This document shows, in pieces, positions 1 through 8,805 of a stretch of DNA of 64,000 bases. This stretch comes from CAZRSW01 sp964602845 (GTDB taxonomy: Bacteria > Chloroflexota > Dehalococcoidia > Lucifugimonadales > UBA826): positions 1 to 64,000 of the forward strand of contig CAZRSW010000010.1 of assembly GCA_964602845.1 (NCBI GenBank), given 5' to 3'. The translations under genes and the position numbers were made by a program. How positions within the stretch are numbered: the first letter of the stretch is position 1; the number at the start of each line of letters is the position of its first letter. Under the pieces are notes generated by a model, which was not told the DNA's origin, ran no database searches, and saw nothing but the letters and a program-made list of their open reading frames with translations.

Positions 1-250
1 CCCGTTCGTTCGCCACTACTAAGGGAATCTCTTTTGATTTCTGTTCCTCATGTTAATTAGATGTTTCAGTTCACACAGTTACCTTTTCAAATTAATGAAA
101 TGTCCTGATATGACTCAGGACGGGTTTCCCCATTCGGGTATCCCCGGCTAAGCTTGCTAGACAGCTGACCGAGGCTTTTCGCAGTCTTGCTACGCCCTTC
201 TTCGGCTCTTGGCCCCAAGGCATCCACCGTAGACCCTTAGTAACTTGACC
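1..250 (-). rRNA. rrl: 23S ribosomal RNA, 5' end (partial, runs off the left edge)
   Basis: Read on the minus strand, this stretch starts GGTCAAGTTACTAAGGG and continues with the highly conserved 23S 5' domain (ACGGTGGATGCCTTGG, then AGCCGAAGAAGGGCG, and the GTAGTGGCGAACGAACGGG block at the window edge). The mature 5' end is placed at about 250 by analogy with the E. coli start GGTTAAG. Only about 250 of roughly 2,900 nt lie in the window. No 16S gene or spacer tRNA lies upstream; a protein gene on the other strand begins 345 nt away, so this 23S gene has its own leader and promoter. Confidence 0.95.
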
Positions 251-478
251 CACATTAAGGTTCTCACATTACTAAGGAATTCGTCCCGTAAGCCTAAGTC
301 AGACTAACGGGACTGTATCATATCTATATAGACATAATACGACTCGATTCAAATGACAGAATTCAGTTGTTAATGCGCGAATATCCAGGACTACATGCAA
401 TGGACCGCATGCTAGTCTTAACGTAATAGTTTAAAAATATTCCGAACGACGCCGCTGATCTCATGATGAGACCAGATG
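251..478 (-). other. 23S rRNA leader with hairpin
   Basis: This is the roughly 228-nt transcribed leader between the predicted 23S promoter and the mature 5' end. It holds no tRNA and no open frame. At 284-312 an imperfect hairpin can form: TCCCGT pairs with ACGGGA, followed inward by two short AG/CT pairs. It may be a processing or antitermination element. The leader role is inferred from position; the pairing is read directly. Confidence 0.45.
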
Positions 479-484
479 ATATAT

Positions 485-512
485 TCTATAAGAGTTAGAG
501 AGTCATCGTCAA
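485..512 (-). promoter_or_regulatory. Promoter of the 23S rRNA gene
   Basis: On the minus strand a -35 box TTGACG (507-512) and a -10 box TATAGA (485-490) are separated by 16 nt, close to the housekeeping sigma consensus. Transcription would start near 478. The good match and the absence of a 16S gene upstream support an independent promoter for 23S rRNA. Confidence 0.6.
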
Positions 513-595
513 GGTGGAAAACAACATGAGTTTTACCTAACATCCTTAGGATTTGTTAACTTTTATGAAGATTAGTTTCGGAAGCCCGCTTTTAG

Positions 596-1117
596 TTGCG
601 GTACAATTGGTTCAATATGATCAAACCAACGATAGAACCGGAAGAGAATGTCTTTTATGAAAATGAATCTGTCATATTAACTAATGAGAGATTGATCGCG
701 AAATCTCTCAAGAAGAAGAGCATTGAAAGATGGACGGAAACAAAGATTGGAGATTTGTTCTCCCCGAAGAAAGAGAACGGAGGTAAACAAGGGAAGCTTT
801 ACCTTGGAGGCAGAATGGCTTCTGCCGGAATCATAATGATATTGGTGCAAATGGTTCCGTATTATTTGTTGGATATGAATCTTGTCCGTTCTCTCGGGGG
901 ATTTGTGGAAAACTTGTTTTTCGCCGTTTCGATGTTGTTGCTTACAATAGGCGGTTATTTTGCTCTTGGCAGTTATTTAAATCCGAAACCTCATACATCA
1001 GTATGGTTCGTATGTCCGGGTGATGGCGACGATGTTATTTTGATATTTGATGGATGGGATAATGAGGAAGCCGAAGAGTTGACTCGGCAATTTAGAAGAG
1101 CGAGGAGGATGCTCTAA
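596..1117 (+). CDS. Small membrane protein of unknown function
   Basis: Not recognised as a named family. The 173-residue product has an acidic and basic N-terminal half without membrane segments (residues 1-70), two hydrophobic helices at about 74-92 and 103-126, and a soluble C-terminal tail rich in Asp and Glu. The layout resembles small proteins with a split PH-like domain, but this is only an impression. The start is uncertain: TTG at 596 has GGAAG 11 nt upstream, while ATG at 617 lacks a visible ribosome site. It stands alone, divergent from the 23S gene and 100 nt before the luciferase-like gene. Confidence 0.6.
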   Translation: MRYNWFNMIKPTIEPEENVFYENESVILTNERLIAKSLKKKSIERWTETKIGDLFSPKKENGGKQGKLYLGGRMASAGIIMILVQMVPYYLLDMNLVRSLGGFVENLFFAVSMLLLTIGGYFALGSYLNPKPHTSVWFVCPGDGDDVILIFDGWDNEEAEELTRQFRRARRML

Positions 1118-1217
1118 CATATTGCAAGGAAATGTTTAGCTAGCAATTGGAGTTGATTTGCGTTCGGACTTTGGTAGGGGGCTTCTGCATAAGAGGTAAT
1201 AAAGGGGTTCTTAAGCG

Positions 1218-2390
1218 ATGATAGAAAGTTATGGAAGCCTTTACGCCGGCCATGTGGATTTTGATCATATAGGATTTGATGCGGCACCAGTGAATGAACG
1301 TTGGTTATCTGAGGAGGCCCTGAATACGGTTTACAGCAAAGCCGAATCGATAGCAAAGGTCATGGACATTAATGGGTTTGATATCTTTTGGTTGGCTGAG
1401 CATCATTTCCAACCAGAGGGCTATGAATGTATCCCCAATGTCTTGATGACAGCAGTGCATCTATCCCACCTAACAGAAAATATCCGACTTGGATGCGGGT
1501 TTAATATAGCTCCCATGTGGCACCCTCTTCGACTTGCAGAGGATTACGCCACCGCAGATATACTCACTAATGGGCGGGTGGTTTTCGGCGTAGGACGCGG
1601 TTATCATACGAGGGAAGTTGAAGTGTTTGGGCAACCAATGTTGGATGTGGAGGCAAACAGGGAGCTGTTTGAAGAACAGGTTGAAGTTATTTACAAAGCT
1701 TTCAACGACACATCCTTTTCTCATGTTGGGAAAGAGTATGTGATTCCGCCGAGAGTTCCCTACAGAGGATATGATTTGAATAACATAACATTGGTTCCTC
1801 GTCCGATTAACAGACCCGTCGATTGTTGGCAGCCGATTGTGAGTGCTAGTGAGAGAAGCATGCGATTTATGGCAAAACATAAAATGAAGGGTATTATCGG
1901 AGGAGGCGCGGCAGTTGGAGGGGCCAGAGAGAAGGTCATTCGTGACTGGCAGGCTATTCAGGCCGAATATGGTATACATACCGAACTCGGTGGGAATTTG
2001 TGCATGGGTTTTTCGTTTCATATCGCCGATACCGCAGATAAGGCCATCGATGAGGCGAGGCCATTTTATGAGGAAAATATGAAAATGTTTGCCCCACTGG
2101 GTTTCGTTGGAGGGCTTACTGACGATCAAATTTTGGCGATTGACAAAGGCGGGGAAACAGCGCGCAATGCCAATCTTCCAACATTGGAAGATGCAGTAGC
2201 CTCGGGTAGTTGGATTGTAGGAACGGCCGATTCCATCGCAGAAAAATTACTTGACATTCAAGAGAGATATCCAGGTCTCAAAACTGTAAATGTAAGCCAA
2301 GTTGTTGGTACTCCTGAAAACGTTGTTGTGGAGCAATTGGAACGGTTTGGGAAGGATGTAATTCCGCTAGTAAAAAGTACGAACGGCTAA
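1218..2390 (+). CDS. Luciferase-like flavin-dependent monooxygenase (LLM family)
   Basis: The 390-residue protein belongs to the bacterial-luciferase-like (alpha/beta TIM barrel) oxidoreductases, which use reduced FMN or F420 to oxygenate small organic molecules. Visible family features are the WLAEHHF segment near residue 59, the conserved NGR-V-FGVGRG block near 117-128 and a C-terminal region with the usual helix (VVVEQLERFGKDVIP). The actual substrate cannot be told from sequence. It lies 67 nt before the PIG-L/LmbE gene in the same direction and may be co-transcribed. Such flavin monooxygenases are expanded in SAR202 bacteria, where a role in oxidising recalcitrant organic matter has been proposed. 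Confidence 0.88.
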   Translation: MIESYGSLYAGHVDFDHIGFDAAPVNERWLSEEALNTVYSKAESIAKVMDINGFDIFWLAEHHFQPEGYECIPNVLMTAVHLSHLTENIRLGCGFNIAPMWHPLRLAEDYATADILTNGRVVFGVGRGYHTREVEVFGQPMLDVEANRELFEEQVEVIYKAFNDTSFSHVGKEYVIPPRVPYRGYDLNNITLVPRPINRPVDCWQPIVSASERSMRFMAKHKMKGIIGGGAAVGGAREKVIRDWQAIQAEYGIHTELGGNLCMGFSFHIADTADKAIDEARPFYEENMKMFAPLGFVGGLTDDQILAIDKGGETARNANLPTLEDAVASGSWIVGTADSIAEKLLDIQERYPGLKTVNVSQVVGTPENVVVEQLERFGKDVIPLVKSTNG

Positions 2391-2457
2391 AGCGTTGACA
2401 GAATGGAAGGCCAACGAGGATTTAGTTATTTCGAATGATGAAAAAGAAAGTGTATAA

Positions 2458-3156
2458 ATGGTGAAAATGTCTGGTAGGAAGATTTTAGTGATCACACCAC
2501 ATCCCGATGATGCGGAAAGCGGTGCGGGAGGAACCATTGCCAAATGGTCGGAAGAGGGTGCCACCGTAGTGTTAATCGTCTGTACCAATGGCAACAAGGG
2601 TACAGATGATCGTTCCAAAAGCTCTTCTGAGATTGCGGAAATTCGTCGTAGAGAACAAGCTGACGCCGCAAAGATTTTGGGTATCACGAACGTAATATTT
2701 CTTGATCATGATGATCAGGAGTTGCATGATAATGATGCGTTTAGACAGGAATTGGTTCGTGAGATAAGAACTCATCGTCCTGATGTAGTTGTTACGATAG
2801 ATCCGGAGAGGAGGTGGATCAGGCACAGAGACCATTTTGTAACAGGTAGAGTTGCCTTGGATGCTGTTTTCCCTTACGCAAGGGACCATCTAGCTTATCC
2901 CCTCATGCTAGATGATGGCTTAGAGCCCCATAAAGTTAAGGAGGTCTATCTTTGGGGGAGTGACGAGCCTGATGTTTTTATTGATGTGGATGGTACCTTC
3001 GATAAGAAAGTTGACGCGCTATATTGCCATGTAAGTCAGATGAGTACTTCACGTGAAGATGGGTTGAAGCGTTTGAGAGATAGGTTCTCAGAATATGGTT
3101 GGAAAGTTAACGCCTCAGTAGCGGAACCATTCAAACTACTTCGATTGGGGAGATAA
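2458..3156 (+). CDS. PIG-L/LmbE family deacetylase
   Basis: A zinc-dependent N-deacetylase-like protein of 232 residues. The N-terminal HPDDAESGAGGT (residues about 15-26) is the family's metal-binding motif, the RREQADAAKILG helix (about 63-74) follows, and IRHRDH (about 121-126) supplies the third metal ligand. Members deacetylate amino sugars or sugar conjugates such as GlcNAc-inositol or bacillithiol precursors. The window also encodes inositol-phosphate synthase, but 34 kb away, so a link is speculative. The ATG at 2458 follows a purine-rich AAAGAAAG. Confidence 0.88.
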   Translation: MVKMSGRKILVITPHPDDAESGAGGTIAKWSEEGATVVLIVCTNGNKGTDDRSKSSSEIAEIRRREQADAAKILGITNVIFLDHDDQELHDNDAFRQELVREIRTHRPDVVVTIDPERRWIRHRDHFVTGRVALDAVFPYARDHLAYPLMLDDGLEPHKVKEVYLWGSDEPDVFIDVDGTFDKKVDALYCHVSQMSTSREDGLKRLRDRFSEYGWKVNASVAEPFKLLRLGR

Positions 3157-3242
3157 TGTAACATTCTAAAGCCTTAAAGATAGTTTGGGATATCTACACG
3201 GATTACATGGTAAGGGTCACTAGGAGGTCGAATTCCAAAAAG

Positions 3243-4007
3243 CTATCCGGATTGTTGGTTGGCTGATTCAGCCGAGTCTTGTGGGATGAAGCCGATAATT
3301 TTTTTGGCGTGTTCCAAATCCCGGTAGTTCCATTTATTATCTGATGTAGCAAAGAATATATCGTATCTCAGCGTGTCTGGTGCTTCTATGCATAGTTTCA
3401 ATATCTGGCAGGCATCACGGTGGCTTAGATATATTGATTGCTGTCTGGTCTCGAGAGGCTTATTCTGCTTTGTAACTGATCCGATACGAACACAGAGAAT
3501 TGACATGTCGTGAGACTCTGAAAAATGACGCCCGAGTGCTTCTCCCCATACTTTGGTTGCTCCATATATATCTGCTGGTCTTATGTCTTTGTGCGAAACC
3601 TTTCTGTATTCAGACGGTACATTTTCGTAATTGCCCGTAGCAATCTCACTGTAAGGATGTATTTTTTCGAATCCTCTTATGGTACTTCCACTGCTAGCAA
3701 AAACGACTCTTTTCACGCCGGATAGTCGAGCTGCCTCATAAACGTTATAGGTACCAATGAGGTTTGTAGGCAATAAATCTTCGAATTTAGATGAGCTAAG
3801 GTTGGCGGCTAAGTGAACCACCACGTCCTGCCCCTTGAAGGCTGGGAGTATTGATTCAAGATCTGATATGTCGCTTTGGTACGTATGTATTCCAGGGACT
3901 TCACTTCTATTCAGGGCAGTCAGAATATAGTCATCCACCCCAGATAGATACGTTCGTAACAACCCCCCTATCAGACCGCTCATTCCAGTGACCAGAACCT
4001 TTGTCAC
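3243..4007 (-). CDS. NAD-dependent epimerase/dehydratase (extended SDR)
   Basis: The 254-residue protein has the Rossmann GMSGLIGG nucleotide-binding motif at residues 8-15, the HLAAN segment near 66-70, an ASSGS strand near 104 and the YGATK catalytic pair (Tyr and Lys) near 148-152. These mark an extended short-chain dehydrogenase acting on a nucleotide sugar or similar substrate. It is shorter than typical UDP-sugar epimerases (310-340), with a reduced C-terminal substrate domain, so the exact reaction is open. It is convergent with the deacetylase gene. Confidence 0.85.
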   Translation of the reverse strand: MTKVLVTGMSGLIGGLLRTYLSGVDDYILTALNRSEVPGIHTYQSDISDLESILPAFKGQDVVVHLAANLSSSKFEDLLPTNLIGTYNVYEAARLSGVKRVVFASSGSTIRGFEKIHPYSEIATGNYENVPSEYRKVSHKDIRPADIYGATKVWGEALGRHFSESHDMSILCVRIGSVTKQNKPLETRQQSIYLSHRDACQILKLCIEAPDTLRYDIFFATSDNKWNYRDLEHAKKIIGFIPQDSAESANQQSG

Positions 4008-4147
4008 GTTATTTTTCTCATTTTGGTACGGGCTGTACCCTGTTTTAATAACAAAAGTTCTATGGCAATTAAGTACATCTTATCGAGCACGGAATCTGGA
4101 ATTTATTAAGACGACTAATCTTTGCTCACCTGTCCTAATATGTGTAT

Positions 4148-6385
4148 TCACGATGTAATAGAGGCCCTTATTGAACCTGGCTTCAAGGGGAGTTCAGTTA
4201 TTCGTTGCCCAGTTGCGTGATAGATCGCGTTGGCAATAGCAGCTAGAGGTGGGACTATTGCTACCTCGCCAACACCTCGAACCCCATAAGGATGTAGAGG
4301 ATTAGCGACTTCGACAATCACGGTATCGATCATTGGTAAGTCAAGGGACGTTGGCATTCTATAGTCGAGGAAACTGGAATTTGCCATGGCCCCATCTTCA
4401 TTCATGAAATATTCTTCGTTTAGTGCCCAGCCTATGCCTTGCACTACTCCACCTTGAATTTGGCCTTCTACATAGCTTGGATGGATGGCCTTTCCCGCGT
4501 CTTGTATTGCTGTATATCTTAATATGTCTACTTTGCCTGTTTCGGGATCGACCTCGACATCCACTATGTGTGTTGCAAAAGCACTTCCTGGACCTCGGGG
4601 ATCCAAATTTGCTCTTCCGACCACTGGCCCCCCAGTATCTGGTAATCGTTCCGCTAGCTCTGCAAATGTAAGCCTCAAAGCTTCATCTGAGGTATGCTTA
4701 AATATCCCATCGACGAGTTCAATTTCATCAATAGAAGCTTCCCAGACTTCGGCAGCTCTTTCAATCATCTGTCTCTTCACGTCTTGTGCGGCCTCATAGC
4801 TTGCCCATCCACTCTTAAAAGCGCCTCCACTTCCCCCTGTCATAGACGTGTAACCGATAGTGTCTGTATCGCCAACCTGTGGGTTAATATTTTCCACGGG
4901 TATCCCTAGCACTTCCGATGCGTGCTGGGCCGCTACCGGGCGTAGACCTCCGATGTCCATAGAGCCTATCGTCAAATTAACAGTTCCATCGAAATTAACA
5001 TTGGCTGTAGCACACGCTGCTCCACTCCCGTTGATCCAAAAACCTGAGGCTACCCCCCTGCCTTGGTTGATCCCCTTTAATGGCGTTGAATAATGACTGT
5101 GATTTTTTGCAGCCTGAGTGGTTTCTATACAGCCGATTACTGGATTTGTTATACCAGCAGCACGCATCGTGCCTTCTTTTGCACCATTCATAAGCCTTAG
5201 ATCTAGAGGGTCCATCCCTAATTTTTCGGCTATCTCGTCAACAATTGTTTCTGCAGCTAAGGATCCGAGAGGTGCACCGGGAGCACGATATGCCGTTGTT
5301 TTAGGTTTATTCACTACAACGTCATAACCATTAATCAGTATATTTTGCACGTCGTATGGGGTAAATATGCATTGGGCTGCTGCTCCCACAGGAGATCCGG
5401 GAAAGGCACCGGCCTCGAATTTCAGATCAGCTTGCGCTGCGATGAGGTGGCCGTCATTTGTCGCCCCCATCTTTACTCTCATGTAGCATCCCGATGTTGG
5501 CCCGGATGCCTCCAAGACTTCTGATCTAGTCATTGTCACTCTGACAGGAGCACCTGACTGTTTAGAAAGCATCGCAGAAATCGGCTCCAAGTATATGGTG
5601 GTTTTTCCGCCAAACCCGCCACCGATTTCCATAGGGACAACTTTGATGTCGGAATAGGGGATACCAAGGACTAGCGATGTTCTGTCCCTGATTTGGAAAT
5701 GGCCTTGTGAGCTACCCCAGATCGTTACCTTGTTATTGGGTGTCCACCAACCTGTTGCGGAATGTGGCTCAATGTAACCTTGGTGAACCGTTGCGGTTCT
5801 GAATTCCCTTTCTATGACGATGTCGGAGTCTCTGAACCCACTTTCTACATTGCCGATCTCTAGCTTGGTGTGTCCGGCAGTATTGTTCTTATAGCTTGCA
5901 TGCAACTGTGGAGCATCATCTTTCAGTGCAGAATCTACGTTACTGACTGAGTCCAGTACTTCGTATCGGACGTCGATGAGTTTAAGGGCTTCCTCTGCAG
6001 CGTGCACAGATATGGCCGCAACCGCGGCAACAGGATGCCCCTTGTACAGAACTTTGTCTCCCGCCAGTATGTTGTCTGTTTGTTGCTTTAGATTTATAGG
6101 AGGACCAGGTATTTCCGTGACTGATTTGTCTTGATGAGTAGGAAAATCAGATGAGGTAATTACCGCAGATACATCGGGGTGATTAACTGCCTTTGACACA
6201 TCGATTGAGATAATTTTGGCATGAGCATGGGGGCTCCTGAGTACCTTGCCTTCTTGTAACCCTGGTAAGTTCACGTCTGCTCCGTATAGAGCCTTACCGG
6301 TCACCTTATCATACCCGTCATGGCGTATTGGCCTTTTACCTACAGAACTAAATTCCTTATTTGAAAGGACTATGTTGGATGTCAT
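4148..6385 (-). CDS. Xanthine dehydrogenase family, molybdopterin-binding large subunit
   Basis: A 745-residue molybdenum hydroxylase catalytic subunit. Seen are the N-terminal KVTGKALYGADV entry, the MEIGGGFGGK loop that contacts the molybdopterin dithiolene, an AYRAPGAP loop where CO dehydrogenase CoxL would have AYRCSFR, and GVGE near residue 704-707 that carries the catalytic glutamate. CoxL identity is therefore unlikely; an aldehyde, N-heterocycle or aromatic hydroxylase is more probable. The [2Fe-2S] small subunit and FAD medium subunit that normally accompany it are absent on both sides, so partners must be encoded elsewhere. Confidence 0.9.
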   Translation of the reverse strand: MTSNIVLSNKEFSSVGKRPIRHDGYDKVTGKALYGADVNLPGLQEGKVLRSPHAHAKIISIDVSKAVNHPDVSAVITSSDFPTHQDKSVTEIPGPPINLKQQTDNILAGDKVLYKGHPVAAVAAISVHAAEEALKLIDVRYEVLDSVSNVDSALKDDAPQLHASYKNNTAGHTKLEIGNVESGFRDSDIVIEREFRTATVHQGYIEPHSATGWWTPNNKVTIWGSSQGHFQIRDRTSLVLGIPYSDIKVVPMEIGGGFGGKTTIYLEPISAMLSKQSGAPVRVTMTRSEVLEASGPTSGCYMRVKMGATNDGHLIAAQADLKFEAGAFPGSPVGAAAQCIFTPYDVQNILINGYDVVVNKPKTTAYRAPGAPLGSLAAETIVDEIAEKLGMDPLDLRLMNGAKEGTMRAAGITNPVIGCIETTQAAKNHSHYSTPLKGINQGRGVASGFWINGSGAACATANVNFDGTVNLTIGSMDIGGLRPVAAQHASEVLGIPVENINPQVGDTDTIGYTSMTGGSGGAFKSGWASYEAAQDVKRQMIERAAEVWEASIDEIELVDGIFKHTSDEALRLTFAELAERLPDTGGPVVGRANLDPRGPGSAFATHIVDVEVDPETGKVDILRYTAIQDAGKAIHPSYVEGQIQGGVVQGIGWALNEEYFMNEDGAMANSSFLDYRMPTSLDLPMIDTVIVEVANPLHPYGVRGVGEVAIVPPLAAIANAIYHATGQRITELPLKPGSIRASITS

Positions 6386-6540
6386 ATGCCGTGCTACCCT
6401 CCAAGTGAAAATATCTCACTACAGTCGTTAAATTGCCAAAAAATATCGACTCAAAGTCTGATGATTAGTTGGACCAGATTTGTACGCGATTGTATCACAG
6501 AAATGTTCGTGCAAAATGATAAACTTTGGAGGCTGTATGG

Positions 6541-6546
6541 TATACT
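6541..6546 (+). promoter_or_regulatory. Extended -10 promoter of the arg operon
   Basis: TATACT at 6541-6546 is preceded by TGG, giving an extended -10 element. No clear -35 box is seen 17 nt upstream. Transcription would start near 6553, giving a leader of about 95 nt before argJ. Confidence 0.4.
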
Positions 6547-6561
6547 GCGAGTGCTCTAATT

Positions 6562-6585
6562 TGGCGGGACTGATCCGCCATTTTT
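6562..6585 (+). terminator. Terminator-like hairpin in the argJ leader
   Basis: TGGCGG (6562-6567) pairs with CCGCCA (6575-6580) across a 7-nt loop and is followed directly by five T residues. It lies between the predicted promoter and the argJ start, so it could act as an attenuator, or be a weak terminator for upstream readthrough. A second palindrome (TCTC...GAGA around TAAAATTTTG) follows at about 6599-6617. Confidence 0.4.
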
Positions 6586-6648
6586 GGTCTTAATCGATTT
6601 CTCTAAAATTTTGGAGAGGACGGCTTTTAGTAGGGGAGTTTCCTATTA

Positions 6649-7854
6649 ATGTTTGAAATTATACAAGGTGGCGGAGTGACTACAGCTCTGGGGTTTAAAG
6701 CTGGGGCAGTTTCTGCCGGGTTAAAGATGGAGACAGGAGTTCTTGATATGGGGCTTCTAGTTTCTGACATGCGAGCAGCAGTGGCCGCTACTTTTACCAC
6801 TAACAGTATTGAATCTCCCTCGGTCACTGTAAGCAGGAGGAGACTGAAGAAGGGTTATACAAGGGGAGTGATTGCCAACAGTGGTTGTGCAAATTGCGCC
6901 GTGGGTTCCCAAGGTCTCTTAGATGCTGAGGAAATGTCCAGTTTGGCTGCCGACTCAATTGGTGTAGAGAGTGATGAATTATTTGTCGCTAGCACAGGCA
7001 TGATTGGTGTTGAATTGCCCATGGCTCTCATCAGGCAGAATATGGGGAACATCGTGTTGACCGAATCCGGTGGTACGGATTTTTCGAAATCCATTATGAC
7101 GACAGATTCCCATAATAAGGAGATAGCTGTTTCATTCACAGTAGATGGGAAGTCTGCCAGATTAGGTGGAGCAGCCAAAGGGGTTGGGATGATTCACCCC
7201 AACATGGCGACCATGCTGTGTTTTATGACAACAGACGCTAATGTTGAACCTCAATTTCTGCAAGACTCTCTGTCCGAAGCAGTAGGGGGATCATTTAACA
7301 TGATCGATGTGGATGGGGATCAGAGCACTAATGATACTGTGATTATCTTGGCAAATGGTGCTTCAGGCAGTTCCATTATTGAGAAGGACACCGATGCTGC
7401 GATGGCATTTACTGAGGCACTCAGATATGTGACGACTGAACTTGCTAAGGAGTTGGTAAGGGATGGTGAAGGTGCCCAAAGATTGATGGAAGTGATGGTC
7501 GAGGGTGCTTTGACATCAGAGGAGGCGAAAAAGGCCGCCAGATCTGTAGTGTCATCCCTTCTGGTTAAGTCCATGCTTCATGGGCAGGATCCGAACTGGG
7601 GACGCATAATGATGGCCATTGGCAAGGCAGGAGTTCAACTGGATGAGAATAAGCTGGATATTTATGTAAGTGATATTCATATTGTTCATCAGGGTGTGGC
7701 AATACCTTATTACAAAGACGCTGTAGTATCTGCCATGGGCAGCGAGGAGGTTACCTTCCGGGTGGCTTTGAACCTTGGCCAAGCTTCTGCGGTTGCTTGG
7801 GGTTGTGATTTAACAGAAGAATATGTGATTTTCAATTCCGCTTATAGTACTTAA
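6649..7854 (+). CDS. argJ: Bifunctional glutamate N-acetyltransferase / amino-acid acetyltransferase ArgJ
   Basis: ArgJ moves the acetyl group from N-acetylornithine to glutamate (and may also use acetyl-CoA), closing the cyclic arginine pathway in the cytoplasm. The 401-residue length is normal. The autocleavage site is visible in KGVGMIHPNMATML: Thr188 becomes the N-terminal nucleophile of the beta chain, and the oxyanion-hole segment STGMIG is near 115-120. GGGGAG precedes the ATG at 6649. It heads a seven-gene operon ending at 15745, with gaps of 37 nt or less. Confidence 0.95.
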   Translation: MFEIIQGGGVTTALGFKAGAVSAGLKMETGVLDMGLLVSDMRAAVAATFTTNSIESPSVTVSRRRLKKGYTRGVIANSGCANCAVGSQGLLDAEEMSSLAADSIGVESDELFVASTGMIGVELPMALIRQNMGNIVLTESGGTDFSKSIMTTDSHNKEIAVSFTVDGKSARLGGAAKGVGMIHPNMATMLCFMTTDANVEPQFLQDSLSEAVGGSFNMIDVDGDQSTNDTVIILANGASGSSIIEKDTDAAMAFTEALRYVTTELAKELVRDGEGAQRLMEVMVEGALTSEEAKKAARSVVSSLLVKSMLHGQDPNWGRIMMAIGKAGVQLDENKLDIYVSDIHIVHQGVAIPYYKDAVVSAMGSEEVTFRVALNLGQASAVAWGCDLTEEYVIFNSAYST

Positions 7855-7890
7855 AATATGCTAGTTAGCGGGTTGACGGAATAGATATAT

Positions 7891-8796
7891 ATGCGTGCAA
7901 GCAATAAGAGAGAACCCAGTAACTTCGGAAATTGTGATGTGAGATTTCCCGATACTCATGGATGCGAGGAATTCTACCCCGATGTAGAGTCTCAGGGGAA
8001 TTATGAGGAAGGCCACGAAAAACCGACCATACTGGTTAAGATAGGCGGTAGTACTTTTGGAAGTGGAGACACGACCATTGAAGATCTGGTCAATTTGCAA
8101 AAACAGGGTGATCAGGTGATAGTCGTCCATGGGGGCGGTAGGACTATTAGTGAGTGGATGGATAATCAAGGCATAAGGCCAAAATTTATTGGTGGGTTAA
8201 GAGTTACGGATCTTCGGAGTCTTGATATTGCAGTATCAGTATTGGCAGGTTTGATTAACAAGTCATTGGTGGCCTCCATTAATCTGAGAGGAGGGAAAGC
8301 AATAGGTCTCTCTGGAGTTGATGGGGCAATGATTCAGGCGGAAAAAGCCAATAACGATCTTGGGTATGTTGGACGGATCAAGTCTGTGGATGTTGGTCCT
8401 TTGAGACACGTTCTGGATTCTGGGTATATACCAGTTGTAGCTCCCATTGGTATTGACCTGTCTCGCGATGTTGGGCAAGATGGGGAAATGTTGAACATTA
8501 ATGCTGATACTGTTGCTGGAAAGTTGTCTGAAGCTATGAAGGCCGACAAAATGGTCTTCCTTACAGATGTGACAGGGGTGCTTGATTCATCGAATCGTCT
8601 TATTAGCCGTATTACTGAGCGCCAGGCCTCAACGCTTGTCAGATCAAAAGTAATCGCTGGTGGAATGATACCCAAAATCGAGGCGTGTCTTTCTGCTGTG
8701 AAGGCTGGAGGAGCGTCTTATATTGTTGACGGCCGGGAACCGCGGGCATTAGGCAGGGCGTTATCCGGTCAAGTATTGGGAACGCGAATAGGGTAA
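7891..8796 (+). CDS. argB: Acetylglutamate kinase ArgB
   Basis: The enzyme phosphorylates N-acetylglutamate, the second step of arginine synthesis. The amino-acid-kinase fold begins at about residue 45 with ILVKIGGS, followed by VVHGGGRTIS, the substrate-binding GLSGVDGAM region and INADTVAGKL, and ends with GGMIPKIEA. The roughly 44 residues ahead of the kinase core have no family counterpart. The only in-frame alternatives are ATG 7891 and GTG 7939, neither with a strong ribosome site, so part of this extension may be untranslated. It sits 36 nt after argJ. Confidence 0.92.
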   Translation: MRASNKREPSNFGNCDVRFPDTHGCEEFYPDVESQGNYEEGHEKPTILVKIGGSTFGSGDTTIEDLVNLQKQGDQVIVVHGGGRTISEWMDNQGIRPKFIGGLRVTDLRSLDIAVSVLAGLINKSLVASINLRGGKAIGLSGVDGAMIQAEKANNDLGYVGRIKSVDVGPLRHVLDSGYIPVVAPIGIDLSRDVGQDGEMLNINADTVAGKLSEAMKADKMVFLTDVTGVLDSSNRLISRITERQASTLVRSKVIAGGMIPKIEACLSAVKAGGASYIVDGREPRALGRALSGQVLGTRIG

Positions 8797-8805
8797 TTAT
8801 TTAGA

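Noticed and set aside
1470..2129. 219-residue minus-strand frame opposite the luciferase-like gene
   Set aside because: Antisense shadow of a clearly conserved gene; its sequence has no protein-like pattern.
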